Below are positions 1 to 12,189 of a stretch of DNA of 64,000 nucleotides, piece by piece. The notes beneath the pieces were generated by a model. The model made no database searches. It saw only the letters and a program-made list of their open reading frames with translations, and was not told the origin of the DNA. Every line of letters starts with the position of its first letter. Position 1 is the first letter of the stretch. Location of the stretch: positions 30,391,257-30,455,256 of the forward strand of contig NC_067132.1 in the NCBI RefSeq assembly GCF_021347895.1, in the 5' to 3' direction. Both the position numbers and the translations under genes were made by a program. Source of the stretch: Acanthochromis polyacanthus (taxonomy: Eukaryota; Chordata; Actinopteri; Pomacentridae).

Positions 1-810
1 GCCTCTAGTCATGCTGCTATAGGCCTATAGGCTGCTGGGGGACTTTTCTTGATGCACTGAGCCCTTCTCTATCTACCTTTACATTTAATATGTATACCGT
101 TATTGCAGTACATTCACTCTGTTTCCCCCTGTGCTATTTCTCCGAGTGTCCCTGGTCCCAGAGATGGATGCTTCAGATCTGTGGTCGATGTTCCACCAGC
201 TGGTCCAGTCTCCATCATGTCCACTGTGGGATGCTGCTGCTGACCTTCCTCCAGTCCACTGCTTCCAGCTGCTCATTTCCACCAGTCTCTGCATCATCCT
301 CACTATACTTGATCTGTTCTTCTACATACTGTTTGAATTTTACTACCAGCTCTATATGTAGTAGATTTAATGCCAGAGCTGTACACCAGAACAGGAAACT
401 ATGGATCAGTTTCCATGTTAGCTTCTACTTTGTATGAATCATCTGTGTTACTCTGATCATACATGGATCTCATTGTGTGTTCTATGTTCCTTTTCCTCCT
501 CTACCTCTTCTGTTCCACATAAAGATCCAGGTTCTGTTCCAGGTTTCTTCCTGTTAAAGGCTGTTTTTCTGTCCACTGTCTCCTTATTTCTGCTCTGGGG
601 GTTCTTATGGGTTCTGTAAAGCGTCTTCAGACAATCTGAACTGTAACTGGTGCTATAGAAATAAAACTGAATGAAGAACTGGTTCTAAAACCCAGACCAG
701 GATCCATCTGATCTGAAAGAGTTCTGCATTCTGACCACTGTGTGACCGTTTCAGCAGAGCATCTTCTTTCATCCTAAACCTTCATCTTTACAGCAGAAAC
801 ACTTTCTTAC
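1..810. other. Intergenic/intronic, no gene seen
   Basis: I see no coding exon or recognised element. The part at about 690-830 is closely similar to 33,770-33,925; both begin near AAAACCCAGACCAGGATCC and both run into an NLR N-terminal exon. It is therefore NLR intron sequence shared between two related genes. Confidence 0.5.
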
Positions 811-1779
811 TTTGTGTCTGAGGGTCCAGCTTCTTTACTGAAGTTTAGAAGTCCTCCTTTGGACCGGTCACTCTTCATGGACAAACAGCTGGAGGATGGA
901 AACTCCTCCTCCTCCTCCTCCTCCTCCTTCATCTTGTGGACTTCAGTCAGTCTGAGAGGAAAACCAGCAGCTCAGTGAGTGAAGTTACAGTTAGAATAAT
1001 AATAATAAACTTATTTCTGTGGTGCTTTTCTAAATCAGAGTTAGAAAGAGCTTTACAGTAAAATATCAGAGAAAATACAACAAACAGAGAACAGCATCAT
1101 TCATAGAAAATACAGTTAAAGTATGAAGTATCTGCATCACAGTCTATAAATAATCAGCATCAATAGTTTCTGAAATCAGAGTTTGCTTAGAACCAGGAGG
1201 AACAGAAATGCAGTTTAGATCAAATGATGCTGTTTGTGATGTGAGATCAAATCCTTCAGGCAGAGGGAGTTCCTGTCTACAGCCAGGGTAAAAAGTGAAG
1301 CAGAGAGTGGCCCCGCTCATGTGTAGGAGAACATACATGATGTTTACCATGAAAGGATTTAAAGGCAGGTGGAAAATGGTGGAGATCAGGATAGAATCTG
1401 GTAGGTGGCTCATTTCTAAGTGTAAACAGGAGAACTGATCACTAGAAGCTGTTAGTGGATCAGAGAAACATGATGTCAGCAGGTAGAGTTCTCCTGGAGG
1501 AAACCTGTTTTTCTGCTGGCTTCACATGGAACCAGCTTTCTAACAGCTTCTGGCAGGTTCTACAGACCTTCTGCACAGCAGCATTTCTGCTTCCTGCTCA
1601 GTCAGTCATCTACAGCTCACTTTACAGCACAAACACTTTCTTACTTTGTGTCTGAGGGTCCAGATTCTTTACTGAAGCTTAGAGGAGGATCTCTGGACCA
1701 GTCACTCTTCATGGACAGACGGCTGGAGGATGGAAACTCCTCCTCCTCCTCCTCCCTCATCTTGTGGACTTCAGTCAGT
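811..1779 (-). CDS. NLRC3-like gene, 5' coding exons only (gene continues off left edge)
   Basis: Two minus-strand exons, 1645-1779 and 811-951, each open with an acceptor ending CTCAG, then ACTGACTGAAGTCCACAAG and an ATG (codons starting at 1760 and 932). Each encodes an acidic stretch followed by SMKSD(W/R)S and ends in PSDTK just before a GTAAG donor. This is the N-terminal repeat exon of fish NLRC3-like receptors. The same exon type occurs at 34,686-34,817 in the complete NLR gene of this window. Both exons start with 1 nt completing a codon and end with 2 nt over, so they can be spliced in series. The upstream (higher-coordinate) start exon was not found; a GTGAGA donor near 2000 may belong to a 5' UTR exon. 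The FISNA, NACHT and LRR exons would lie left of base 1. The gly/glu-rich triplet run (CTC)n at 903-928 is a coding microsatellite. Whether this gene is functional cannot be judged. Confidence 0.6.
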
Positions 1780-2084
1780 CTGAGAGGAAAACCAGAAACA
1801 TTGAGTGACACAACAAGAATCAGAACAAACTAATGTGTTCCAGAATCAGCTCAAACTTTCACATCAGGAAATAAAACAGAGTCCAGAGAGGAACTAAACC
1901 AGTCAACAGTCCACCTGGTGAATGAAAACATCCTGATTTTCTGCTTCAGTCCACAGACAGACAGCTGACTGAGACTCTGACAGCAGAAGAATAACAACGT
2001 TAAACTAACTCTCACCTTGTTGTCCTCTGTCGGCTGTAAAATGGAGTCTGAACTCTTCATTTCCTCGTTCTTCTGTTCCTCCTC

Positions 2085-2160
2085 CTCTACCTGTAAATCT
2101 CATGACTCCAGCTAACTCCTCCTAGCTACCTGTGGGTTTCCTTTCTTCAATAAATCAGCA
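2085..2160 (-). repeat. Paralogous NLR upstream segment (matches 43,695-43,770)
   Basis: About 70 bp with TGTAAATC(T/A)CATGACTCC and the following CTAACTCCTCCTAGCT is found both here and just to the right of the 7.6-kb transposon at 43.7 kb. This suggests both are the same upstream region of duplicated NLR genes, and that the transposon at 36.1-43.7 kb split the second copy. Confidence 0.45.
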
Positions 2161-2747
2161 GAGAAGCAGCACATTCATTCACAGCAAATATTCACTGTTT
2201 AATGAACACTAAAACCTCCCTGTCGTGTTATTTTCACATGGTTCATCCCTCGCTAACAGCTGCATGAAGCTAATTAGAGCACTGAGGTTAGTTAGCAGAC
2301 AACCAGCTTCATGTCACCGTGTCTCTTTATTACTAATGTTCAGGTAAAGTTGGAAAGATATTCACAGATTGGGACTTCCGGCATCAATAACTCATGAGAT
2401 ATATGTTGTCAAAACATAAACGATGCCTCTTTCAAATCGTTGTAAGCTAGACAATGTGCTACAAGGCCAGTTTTATCAAAAGTCGCTGTCTTTAAAGCTG
2501 CAGAAATAACATTGGCGTCTATGAGCAGCTGGCGGTGCGACGAGTGAACAGGGACCGTCTGCACATAGCACAACCGCTGCAACAGCGAAAAGAGACACGA
2601 CACAAATATTCAATAACTTCACTCTGATACACTGTAGAGACACCAAAATCACTGCAGCCTTCAATGGGCTCCTGCTGGTCATACTACGACTCTTGGTTTG
2701 GTGCTAAATTAAAAATCTGAATTTTCAGGATTTTTTTATTATTATGC
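2161..2747. other. Intergenic, no gene seen
   Basis: Only short open frames without recognisable protein features. Nothing here supports a gene. Confidence 0.4.
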
Positions 2748-2749
2748 TA

Positions 2750-2802
2750 TTAGGGCTGCACAGTGAGGTAGTGGTTAACACTTTCACCTTGCAGCCAGAA
2801 GA
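2750..2802 (+). mobile_element. SINE fragment (head only)
   Basis: GGGCTGCACAGTGAGGTAGT and the following GGTTAACACTTTCACCTTGC match, on the plus strand, the head of the longer minus-strand element at 44,482-44,841. The copy stops after the A-box-like part. Confidence 0.55.
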
Positions 2803-3082
2803 TCAAAAAGATACAAAAATACCTCTTGGTATTGTGTGTTGTTCAGCAGCTACAGTTGAAGAGGCTGTACACAAGTTAGGCTCTTATCAGATATAAGAGG
2901 GTTTTGGTCTGGAGTAAAGATCAAAACTCTTTCAGAAGTAATTCCAGAAAAACTGTCCATTGTTTTGAATTTGTTTTGTTGAGACAGATTTTTTAACCGG
3001 TATAAATATTGTACATAACATCATATGGCAATAAACAACCCAAATATAATAAAACTCACTCCCTAAAAACAGTGGGTGATTA

Positions 3083-3311
3083 TGGAGTCACAGGAATGCC
3101 AAATCAAAATATAAATAAATAAGTAAATAAATAAATGTGGAAATATAAAGATAAATAAATAGATAAATAAATAAAAAGAAAAAACAGAAAAGGTAAAAGC
3201 AAAGACAAAATTTTCATTTTTATTTATTTATTTATTTATTTGTCTTTATATTTCCCCATTTACTTATTTATTTATTTGTTTATATTTTGATTTGGCACTC
3301 CTGTGACTCCA
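3083..3311. mobile_element. Foldback MITE, copy 1 (TA-flanked)
   Basis: The left end TGGAGTCACAGGAATGCCAA is mirrored by the right end GGCACTCCTGTGACTCCA. TA dinucleotides lie at 3081-3082 and 3312-3313, as expected for a Tc1/mariner-type target duplication. The terminal repeats run into (AAAT)n-rich arms, so nearly the whole element can fold on itself. It has no open reading frame. A second, longer copy lies at 53,625-53,965. Assignment to Tc1/mariner is inferred only from the TA. Confidence 0.75.
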
Positions 3312-3319
3312 TAGCTGAT

Positions 3320-4110
3320 CATTTTCATCTGTTCAAAAAATCTTAACTCAGTGTAGTTTTCTCGTTGCGCCAGCAGAGTGCGCTGTAGTGCTGCAGATCT
3401 CTTCTTTTACTTTTATTTACGGCAGAGACTTGAGCAAGATGTTTTTCCATCGGATCGTGTTAAGCTGCTAACTTCTCTAAAAAGTTTAGTTCCAGGCATT
3501 TTTCCTTGGAGTTTTTGAACTGTGGAGACTTTTCTCGCTGAGAAAGCAGAGATAAACCGCTGAGTGACATCTTTCTGATTGTTTCTGTTGGATTAAGCTC
3601 CGGTGAGTCCACTTTTATCTGGCACTGGCTTAGCATGCTAGCGAGGTGATGTTACGGTGTGTCTGTGTGCATTCTGTTATTCATGGAGATGAAAACCTTT
3701 AAAAAAACAATGGGAGACAGACAGTGATTGTGTCTTGTGATATGTTTGATGAAAATTTGGTGAATTGTGTGATGTGTTACTGAAAGCTAATGCTATTGAG
3801 TTAATCCATTTCCACAGCTTTATGTGTTGTGTTTTCTGTTATCACTGAATTCATGCTTCACAAACAGAGAAATATTAACTGTACAGTGAGTGGACAGATT
3901 TAGATTTAGATTGTAAAACTACTGCTGTATGCAGGTTGTTTTTATCCTGGTTGAAGTGGATGCTGAACGGAGAGCCAGGTTCCTGTGAGCTTCTAAAGTG
4001 AGGAGTGGATCAACATGTGGAGGGTGGAGACCTCCACTCTGCTCTATGGTGGGAAAAGGAAAAGGAGGAACTGGTCTCTGCTGAAATCCAGCTGGAGATG
4101 GGACCAAGTT
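3320..4110. other. Intergenic, no gene seen
   Basis: Contains a stretch ending in a CCGGTGAGTCC donor-like site near 3600, but no exon could be connected to it. Confidence 0.35.
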
Positions 4111-4114
4111 ACAC

Positions 4115-5150
4115 ATGTGCAAGTCTCAAGTAAGTCTCAAGTCTTAACCTTCAAGTCTCAAGTAAGTCTCAAGTCTTAACCTTCAAGTCTCAAATAAGTC
4201 CCAAGTCTTAACCTTCAAGTCTCAAATAAGTCCCAAGTATTTTTTCTTGGCCAAGTCAAGTCACAGGTTATGTCAAGTCCTAAGTCAAGTCAAGTCAAGT
4301 CACATTATTGTAATTTTACCTGCAGAATATGATCTTAATGAAGTGAAAAGACAAGATATCAGTAACTATCAGTAAACATCACTGGCTTAATGTGCCCAAC
4401 GTGTTAAAAAGACAATGTAAACGGGCTCTGATATTAATAACAAATTGACAAGCACTTATGAAGAGAATAACATTTTTTTTAGTATTATTGATTGTGTGAC
4501 GGCGCACTTTACCCAAGGCAGCAGCTCATCCCCCCACTCCTTACTGTTATATTAAGCTAACATTAGCTAAAATGCTAACTAACCAGACAATGTGAACGGG
4601 CTCTGATATTAAAAACAAATTGACAAGCACTTCCTGGGCCGAATGGGTTTTCAAATGTCGGACAAAATCTGACGTTGTCGTCTGACTGTCTGTGATTTTC
4701 ACGTTGCACGTCTTGCAAACTGCTGTTGGTCGTTTACCGTCTTGATAGAAATCCTGATACCTGAAGGTGATGATTACCTTGGGTACGGCTGACATGTATA
4801 TCCGGCGGTGGGCCCTGCCGTGGAGGCCTACTAAGGTAGCCAACGTAGAGAGGGCGGGGCTGATTGATACGGCAAGCCGATTTCAAATTAAAAGCCTATG
4901 TTGGACTATCCAGCATTTTACATATCAACAACGTCATTCAAACTGAAAACATGATGTGAAGAATAATAAGAACACTCAAGTCATTCAAGTCGTCGTGTCT
5001 CAAGTCAAGTCCCGAGTCTTTAACTTCCAAGTCCAAGTCAAGTCGCAAGTATTTTATTTTTTTCAAGTCAAGTCATAAGTCATTAAAACAGCGACTCGAG
5101 TTGACTCGAGTCCAAGTCATCAAGTGTCAAGTCCCCGTCTCTGGCTAAGA
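4115..5150 (-). mobile_element. Decayed hAT-type element with BED zinc finger remnant
   Basis: Both ends are built of CAAGTC-rich repeats (4118-4310 and 4975-5135). On the minus strand the right end reads CCAGAGACGGGGACTTGAC, which fits a hAT-like terminus. A 98-aa minus-strand frame at 4547-4843 contains CKTCNVKI, then FVRHLKTH: a C2-H2 arrangement like BED fingers of hAT transposases. The rest of the transposase is absent, so this is an internally deleted, non-functional copy. No matching left terminus or target duplication was identified, so the exact limits are uncertain. Confidence 0.6.
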
Positions 5151-5736
5151 CATTTCAAACACAATCATACTACCCGGGTAGATGAACTGAACTGAATTTT
5201 CTTCTATTGTTTTCCAGGTGCACTGGTACCAAACTGGTTCTACTTACTGGTTCTGTTCTGTTGGGATTTGTGCAGAGTTGAATGGTCATTGATGTGACCA
5301 GTTACAATTTAAGGTTTATCACTTTAATAATAAATGTTCAATGAAAGCTGTTTCACTGAAATATTGTCCTTGTCCAACTATCGTTCTAGATGAACCTAAC
5401 GTTACCATGGCAACAGATAAAGCCCATAATATACACTAAGTCGTGTTCTATATTTGATGAGATTTAGCTTCCCATTGTAGTAGTTCATATTCACCCTTTT
5501 TGGCTGCACTGATTCTACTTGGTGTTACACTCTGATCTGCTGTTTGTGTGTGTCTGGGGTCGTTGTGTCACTTCCTGTCTTTCTGCTATGGTTTTCTGGG
5601 TTTTATGCTGATTTTGTGTCATTCTGTGTCTAATTATGATGTCATTGTCTGCTTTTTGTGGTTATTTTTGTCTTTTTGTGGTTGTTTTGTGTCTTTTTGT
5701 GGTCCCTTTATGCCTTTTAATGATGTTGTTGATGTA

Positions 5737-7075
5737 ATTTTGTGTCTCTGTGGTTGTTTTGTGTCATTTTGTGGTTGTTTTGTGTCTCTGTGGTTGTTTT
5801 GTGTCTCTCTGTGGCTGTTTTGTGTCTCTTTGTGGTTGTTTTGTGTCTCTGTGGTTGTGTTGTGTCTCTCTGTTGTTGTTTTGTGTCATTTTGTGGTTGT
5901 TTTGTGTCTCTCTGTGGTTGTTTTGTGTCTCTGTGGTTGTTTTGTGTCTCTGTGGTTGTTTTGTGTCTCTGTGGTTGTTTTGTGTCTCTCTGTGGTTGTT
6001 GTGTCTCTCTGTGGTTGTTTTGTGTCTCTGTGGTTGTTTTGTGTCTCTCTGTGGTTGTTGTGTCTCTCTGTGGTTGTTTTGTGTCTCTCTGTGGTTGTTT
6101 TGTGTGTCTCTGTGGTTGTTGTGTGTCTCTGTGGTTGTTTTGTGTCTCTGGTTGTTTTGTGTGTCTCTGTGGTTGTGTTGTGTCTCTCTGTGGTTGTTTT
6201 GTGTCTCTCTGTGGTTGTTTTCTGTCTCTCTGTGGTTGTGTTGTGTCTCTCTGTGGTTGTTTTGTGTCTCTGTGGTTGTGTTGTGTCTCTCTGTGGTTGT
6301 TTTGTGTCTCTCTGTGGTTGTTTTGTGTCTCTCTGTGGTTGTGTTGTGTCTCTCTGTGGTTGTTGTGTGTCTCTCTGTGGTTGTTTTGTGTCTCTCTGTG
6401 GTTGTTGTGTGTCTCTCTGTGGTTGTTTTGTGTCTCTCTGTGGTTGTTGTGTGTCTCTCTGTGGTTGTTGTGTGTCTCTCTGTGGTTGTTTTGTGTCTCT
6501 GTGGTTGTGTTGTCTCTCTGTGGTTGTTTTCTGTCTCTGTGGTTGTTTTGTGTCTCTGGTTGTTTTGTGTGTCTCTGTGGTTGTGTTGTGTCTCTCTGTG
6601 GTTGTTTTGTGTCTCTGTGGTTGTTTTCTGTCTCTCTGTGGTTGTGTTGTGTCTCTCTGTGGTTGTTTTGTGTCTCTGTGGTTGTTTGTGTCTCTCTGTG
6701 GTTGTGTTGTGTCTCTCTGTGGTTGTTGTGTGTCTCTCTGTGGTTGTTTTGTGTCTCTCTGTGGTTGTGTTGTGTCTCTCTGTGGTTGTTGTGTGTCTCT
6801 CTGTGGTTGTTTTGTGTCTCTCTGTGGTTGTTGTGTGTCTCTCTGTGGTTGTTGTGTGTCTCTCTGTGGTTGTTTTGTGTCTCTGTGGTTGTGTTGTCTC
6901 TCTGTGGTTGTTTTGTGTCTCTCTGTGGTTGTGTTGTGTCTCTCTGTGGTTGTTTTGTGTCTCTCTGTGGTTGTGTTGTGTCTCTCTGTGGTTGTTTTGT
7001 GTCTCTCTGTGGTTGTGTTGTGTCTCTCTGTGGTTGTTGTGTGTCTCTGTGGTTGTTGTGTGTCTCTTTCTGGTC
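5737..7075. repeat. GT-rich 19-21-bp minisatellite array
   Basis: More than sixty tandem copies of a 19-21-bp unit (TGTGGTTGTTTTGTGTCTCT plus an optional C). Between 5889 and 7075 the plus strand has no adenine at all, so TAA, TAG and TGA cannot occur. This is why open frames of 445-518 codons appear in all three plus frames, and one of 455 codons on the minus strand. These frames give only V/L/C/S or T/E/R/H/N repeats and should not be taken as proteins. Unit length varies by 2 bp, giving local phase shifts. Confidence 0.95.
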
Positions 7076-7336
7076 AGGTTTGTGTGACTCTCTGTCTGCA
7101 GTGACTGATTCCTGATAATGATCCCTGACATGCAGACAGGATGATCAGATCTAACAGCAGCTGTGTTCTTTAGTTCACCTCAGACAGGTGAGCTGTCTCA
7201 CTGAGTCACAGTTTATCAGGTAAATCTCTTCCACAGCGTTTGTCCTCCATCACTTTACTGCTGCTAAGGAAGGACTGAGATTAGCTGCTGTTAGTTTACT
7301 TTAGTCTGTTAGTGATTCTGGATCATAGACCACTGG

Positions 7337-7465
7337 ATGTTCTGCCCACAAACACACAAAACAAACACACAGAAAACAAGCAGAAAGAGAGAAAAGGGCC
7401 ATAAAAACACACAAAACCAGCACAGACACACAAAACAAGCACACAGAGACAGAAAAGGAGCACAA
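7337..7465. repeat. CA-rich degenerate repeat
   Basis: Imperfect repeats of the ACACACAAAACAAGCACACA kind. This is the opposite-strand flavour of the neighbouring minisatellite. Confidence 0.5.
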
Positions 7466-7866
7466 AGCAGCATCCAGACAGACGCTTTGATGTCACCGTC
7501 CTGCTGTCGGTTCTTCCAGGAACCACAGCTCTCTGTGCCGGGGATCAGCGGCTCTTCATCCAAACCGGCGAGGTGACGGAGCTGACGGAGCTGACGTCTC
7601 CTTCGGCCTCTCAGAGTCTGTTTGAAGAACCAAACCCGCACGGGTTCTGTTCAGACGGACTCTTAACGGAGCGGTCGGCCGCTTCAAACGTCTGCAGGAG
7701 TCCTTCAGCCACCAGCAGCACTAAAACAGCATCAGTCCTCCAGTGGTTCTACCTTCTGTCTCCACCTACTGAAGCTCACAACAAGCAGCGTCCACACAGC
7801 AGCTCCAAAATCACCTTTTTCCTGCCACAGCAATCATTCAGCTCCAGCGGCTACAACAAAAGGTGA
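7405..7866 (+). other. Unrecognised open stretch, doubtful coding
   Basis: A plus-strand frame stays open for about 154 codons; its 3' two thirds are not low in complexity (for example RRFDVTVLLSVLPGTTALCA). I recognise no family, there is no convincing start, and the first third lies in the CA-rich repeat. It could be a decayed exon or chance. Confidence 0.15.
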
Positions 7867-7869
7867 GGA

Positions 7870-9160
7870 GGGCAAAGAGTTGAGGGCTTCAAATGAGGAA
7901 CCAGAACCAGGACCCAAACCCTCTGAAGCCCAAACACAGCGAGCAGCTCAGTCTGCACAAAACTACAGCGACGTTTGCTTTGGAACGGACCGCTGACGGA
8001 TCTCAGCCCATCATCTCACTGCTCCATCCTAACCCAGCCCTCCACATGGTCACCACGGTAACACAGGAACTGGAGGAGGAGCCTCAGAGCTGGAAAACGT
8101 CTCATTCAACTCCAGATTTCAATCGATCCCAGCGGAAAACAAACTAAGTGTGAGACTGAAGCTCTCTGCTCAAAGCTCCCGACATCAGACCGGCCTCCAG
8201 CCACCACACCACACATTCCATTTATGTCAGAACCAGCGTCCTTCTAAACGGATCTGAGGATGGAGTCCAGCTGGAGAGTGGAGACTGAGCTTCAGCACAA
8301 CTTCTCACAGACATGATGAGGGAGAAACTGACACGATCTGCTGAGTTTACATGTGGACACGGACACGTATGGAGCCATAAAATCCTGATGGATGCATTTG
8401 GAACGTGTTCTGGAATCATTCTACACGTTTACATCATCAGTGGTGGTGATGGAAAAAAGAGGCCCAGATTTAAATCCACACTGAATGAGAGACAGCAGAT
8501 AGAAATGTGTCAGTCAGCTTTGAATCCTTCATGTGTTTATTACACCATAGATAGCACATTTCTACTGTGTTCATGCTGAACATTCATGAGCTTTTTACAC
8601 TTTGCTGCTTTAAATAAACAGTGAGTTGACGTGAGTCCCTGTAAATGACAGAAATAAAGTCAGAGCAGAAAACCTGGTGGCCTGACAACCCCTAGTGTAA
8701 ATAACCGAGGATCTTTATTTGCCAAAGATAACTGCAGGATTCTATTTTGGAGTTTTACCTTTATTTACAATCGCTAAATGTAACTTCCGGTTCACGCTCT
8801 TACTTTGAAATAATTACTTCCTGTTGCAGCTGAGCGCGAATTAGCTCATCAGCAACGATAAGAAGGAAAAGGATCAGGACACGGAGAGACATTGGCTCAT
8901 AAATATGTGTTCTGAACTGAGCAGCCCCTTTGAAAGACGCACAAAGTGTGTTTGTGTGTAAAGAAGAGCAGTTTGGACCTGAATGTGTACATTTGTTGTT
9001 TTATCACTAAAGCTAAGGTTCATCTAATGGTTGGAAGAGTTAGCATTTATAGCTTACACGTTGCTTTGTGTTTTCGAGCTCTGACGGTGAATTTTGAGGG
9101 TTTACTGCCAATAAATCCAAAAATCTGATCAGTGAGTGTCATCCTTCAATCAAGGGTTAT
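7870..9160. other. Intergenic, no gene seen
   Basis: Short open frames only; nothing recognisable on either strand. Confidence 0.35.
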
Positions 9161-9164
9161 GCTA

Positions 9165-12100
9165 CACCCAGGAAGAGAGGAAAGGTAAGAAGAAAACTGA
9201 AAAAGGAGAAAATACAGTTTGCTTTATTACAAGAGGCACATTTACACAAAGATGAACATGAGAAAACCAAAAAGTGGGATTCAGAAACACATACTATAGC
9301 TCATATAAACAAGGCCGCAAACGAGGAGGAGCAATTTTAGTTTGTAACTCTACAAAGTTTTATTCTGAGAAAGAGATGAAAGAAAATGACGGCCGGTCTG
9401 TTATTGAGGGAAGGTTGGAGGATGAGATGATCACTAGTGAACGTGTTACCTCCTGGAAGTGACAAACATTTCTTCAAACCAACGTTCAGCGACTGAAGCA
9501 GAAGGAATTTTAACGGTCGGAGGGACTTTAATGTGACTTTAAATCAGAAATTAGACACAAGAATGAAAATGAAAAGGCCTTGTCTAGATTTGTAGAATTA
9601 TCAGTGGAAGAAGTAGGATTGGTCGATGTGTGGTGAACTTTTAATCCTTTAAAAAAGAGGATCGTCACTATTCTGCTCGTCACAAAGTACATTCACAAAC
9701 GGACTATTTCTTTGTAAACTAATCAGATCGTAACGCTTTATGTATGAAAATGAATCTATCCAGCAGGAAGAAACAGACCTTATGGAGGCTCAATGTTGGT
9801 ATCTGGAACAATGAGATCAAAGAAGAAACTAAACAATCCATGGAACATCATGATAACGGGGAGGTGAATCCAACAGTCACATGGGATGCCCTTAAAGCCG
9901 TGATTAGAGGAAAATTAAGATCTGAAACAGCGTGGATTAAAAACATGAAATGCAAACTGATGAGGAGCGTTCTGGAAAGCTCAAAGAACTGGAACTGCAA
10001 TTCCTGAAAACAACAACAGCAGAAATTCATCAGCAGATTGTGGACACTAAAAGGTGTATTAATAACATAGTAGAGGAGGAAATGGAAGAAAAACATTTAT
10101 TTTAGACAGAGGTATTAGGAAACGGGACCGAGATCTACAAAACTCTGAGCAAAAAGGTTCAGAAAACAGCAAATGATAAATAGAATTCATCAAATTAAAG
10201 ATCCATACACTGAGCTAGAAACCCATAAGCCAGAAGAAATCCAAAGTATCTTTAAAACGTTTTATGAAAACCTCTATACTCAGCCTCCCTCAGCAAGGGA
10301 AGAGGAAAAAACATCAGACCTTCCATCAATAGGAACAAAGCAAAATGATCAATAACAGCAGAAAGTTCAAAAGATGAAATACTAAAAGCCATAAACATTA
10401 AAGATAATCAATGACCAGGAAGCGACGGCTTCCCAGCTGAATGCTATAAAGTATTCAAAGATGAACTGGTCACGATCCTCTAGAAATCTGTAAACTGGAC
10501 CTGAAAAGAAAACACAATGCCAGCTTTCAGTTATTCCAAAAGCAGGTCAAAATAAGGAGAGCTGTGCTAACTACAGACCCATTTCTGTGCTAAATATTGA
10601 TGATAAAATGTAGACATCAATCATTTCCAAAAGGTTAAATACCTTTGTGTCAGAATGAAGTGATGAAGATCAGACAGGGTTTATGTGGGAAAGACAAACA
10701 TGATAATATCAGGAAAAGTGTACATAAAACAGAGAGCACAGAGAGAGAAAAAAGCACAGTTCTACTGAGTAGAGATGCTGAAAAGGCGTTCCATTGAGTT
10801 CACTGGGACTTTCTAGATTTAGTTTGAGAAAAAATGGGCTTCAATAACAGATCAGTGCAAATGATTAAAACACTATACAGCCGACCAACTGGCCGGATTA
10901 AAATCAATGGAAATGTTCCAGATAAAATGACTCTCCAAAGATCAACAAGACAAGGCTGTGGGCTTTCCCTACGCTCTGCTCAATCTGTATCCAACCCCTG
11001 GCACAAGCAGTAAGACAAAATGAAGACATCAAAGGAGTTCTGATAAATGGAGCAGAACATAAGATTGCTCTCTTTGCAGATGATGTGACAGCATACCTGG
11101 AACAACCACATCAGTCTCTACCTACTAGGGCTGCTCCAAAGACTGGTTTCTGCTCTCTGAATATTAAAGACGAAGATCCGGATATTTGTTCTAACCCTTA
11201 GATTCAATAACTAATCATACATTCAATGTTTGGTTTAGAACGCTCAAGAAACATAAAATCCAACAACAAAGTAAAAAGTTTAAATGGATAGCGTATGATA
11301 TTAAATGTGTGCCTGAGATATTTAACCAAAGCTATAAATATTGGACAACTAGGGGAGTTCCAGCTTGGTGTGTTCTGGAGAATAATGGGAAGCTGGAGAG
11401 TTTCCACAACCTGAAACAAAATGACCAACTTGGAAAACATGATTTGTTTTGCTATCTTCAAATGAGAGACTATTCTAAATAAAAAAGAACTCCAGGTAGA
11501 TTCCTCCATGGAAGAGAGCGATATGGTTCAAATAATGACCAAAGCACACAAAGGCAGCAATGTTAGGACAATCTCTATTCTATAGAAAGCTTTAGTAAAT
11601 GCAGACAAACACACAACTAAAAACGTTAAGACTAAATGGGAAAAAGAATTCAATATAATAATCAAAGAGAGAGATTGGCTGAACATGTGGAAACTTCATC
11701 ACACGACTACTTGCTCTGATGTGGAGGGAGTTCACCTGGAAACATCTCAGAGCATTTTTATTCCACCAAAGCTAAAAGTAAACAGTTACAGACACATCAG
11801 AAATGCTGCAGAGAATGTGGAGGATTAGATGTCCACCATTCACACATTTTCTGGAAATGTCCAAAACTTTCAGGATTCTGGAAAATCATCTCTAATGTCC
11901 TGAGAAAAGTACTTGGTTATACGATCCTGATGAAACCTGAATTCTTTGATTGATGTGATTTTGATGATGGTACTGTCCATGACTGTGATGAATATTTGAT
12001 AAAGATAATGTTAATGGCTGCAAAAAATGTAGAACAAGGAAATGGGGACCAAATACTGTCCCATCAAAGAAACAATGGATAGCTACAGTTGAAGACATAT

Positions 12101-12185
12101 TCACCACGGAAAAACTAAGCCATCGACTGAGACTACAAGAACCACAAATGGACAAAAAGCGGAAAAAACGGACGTTGTAGATAGA
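9165..12185 (+). mobile_element. Decayed L1-type non-LTR retrotransposon
   Basis: Scattered plus-strand pieces in different frames match an L1/Tx1-like ORF2 in the right order. They are endonuclease pieces at about 9220-9470 (YYSSYKQGRKRGGAILVCN), reverse transcriptase at about 10,560-10,620 (NYRPISVLNI), the catalytic block FADDVTAYLEQ at about 11,070, and a C-terminal part near 11,850 (FWKCPKLSGFWKII). Frameshifts and stop codons are frequent throughout, so the element is dead. The 5' part of ORF2 and any ORF1 are not seen. The limits are approximate; no target duplication was identified. Confidence 0.8.
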
Positions 12186-12189
12186 AAAT

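Noticed and set aside
1144..1413. 89-codon minus-strand frame
   Set aside because: No recognisable domain or splice links; likely chance within NLR intron sequence.
5548..7131. Open frames of 445-518 codons (plus) and 455 codons (minus)
   Set aside because: They arise from a minisatellite without adenine on one strand; all plus frames are open at once and the products are simple V/L/C/S or T/E/R/H/N repeats.
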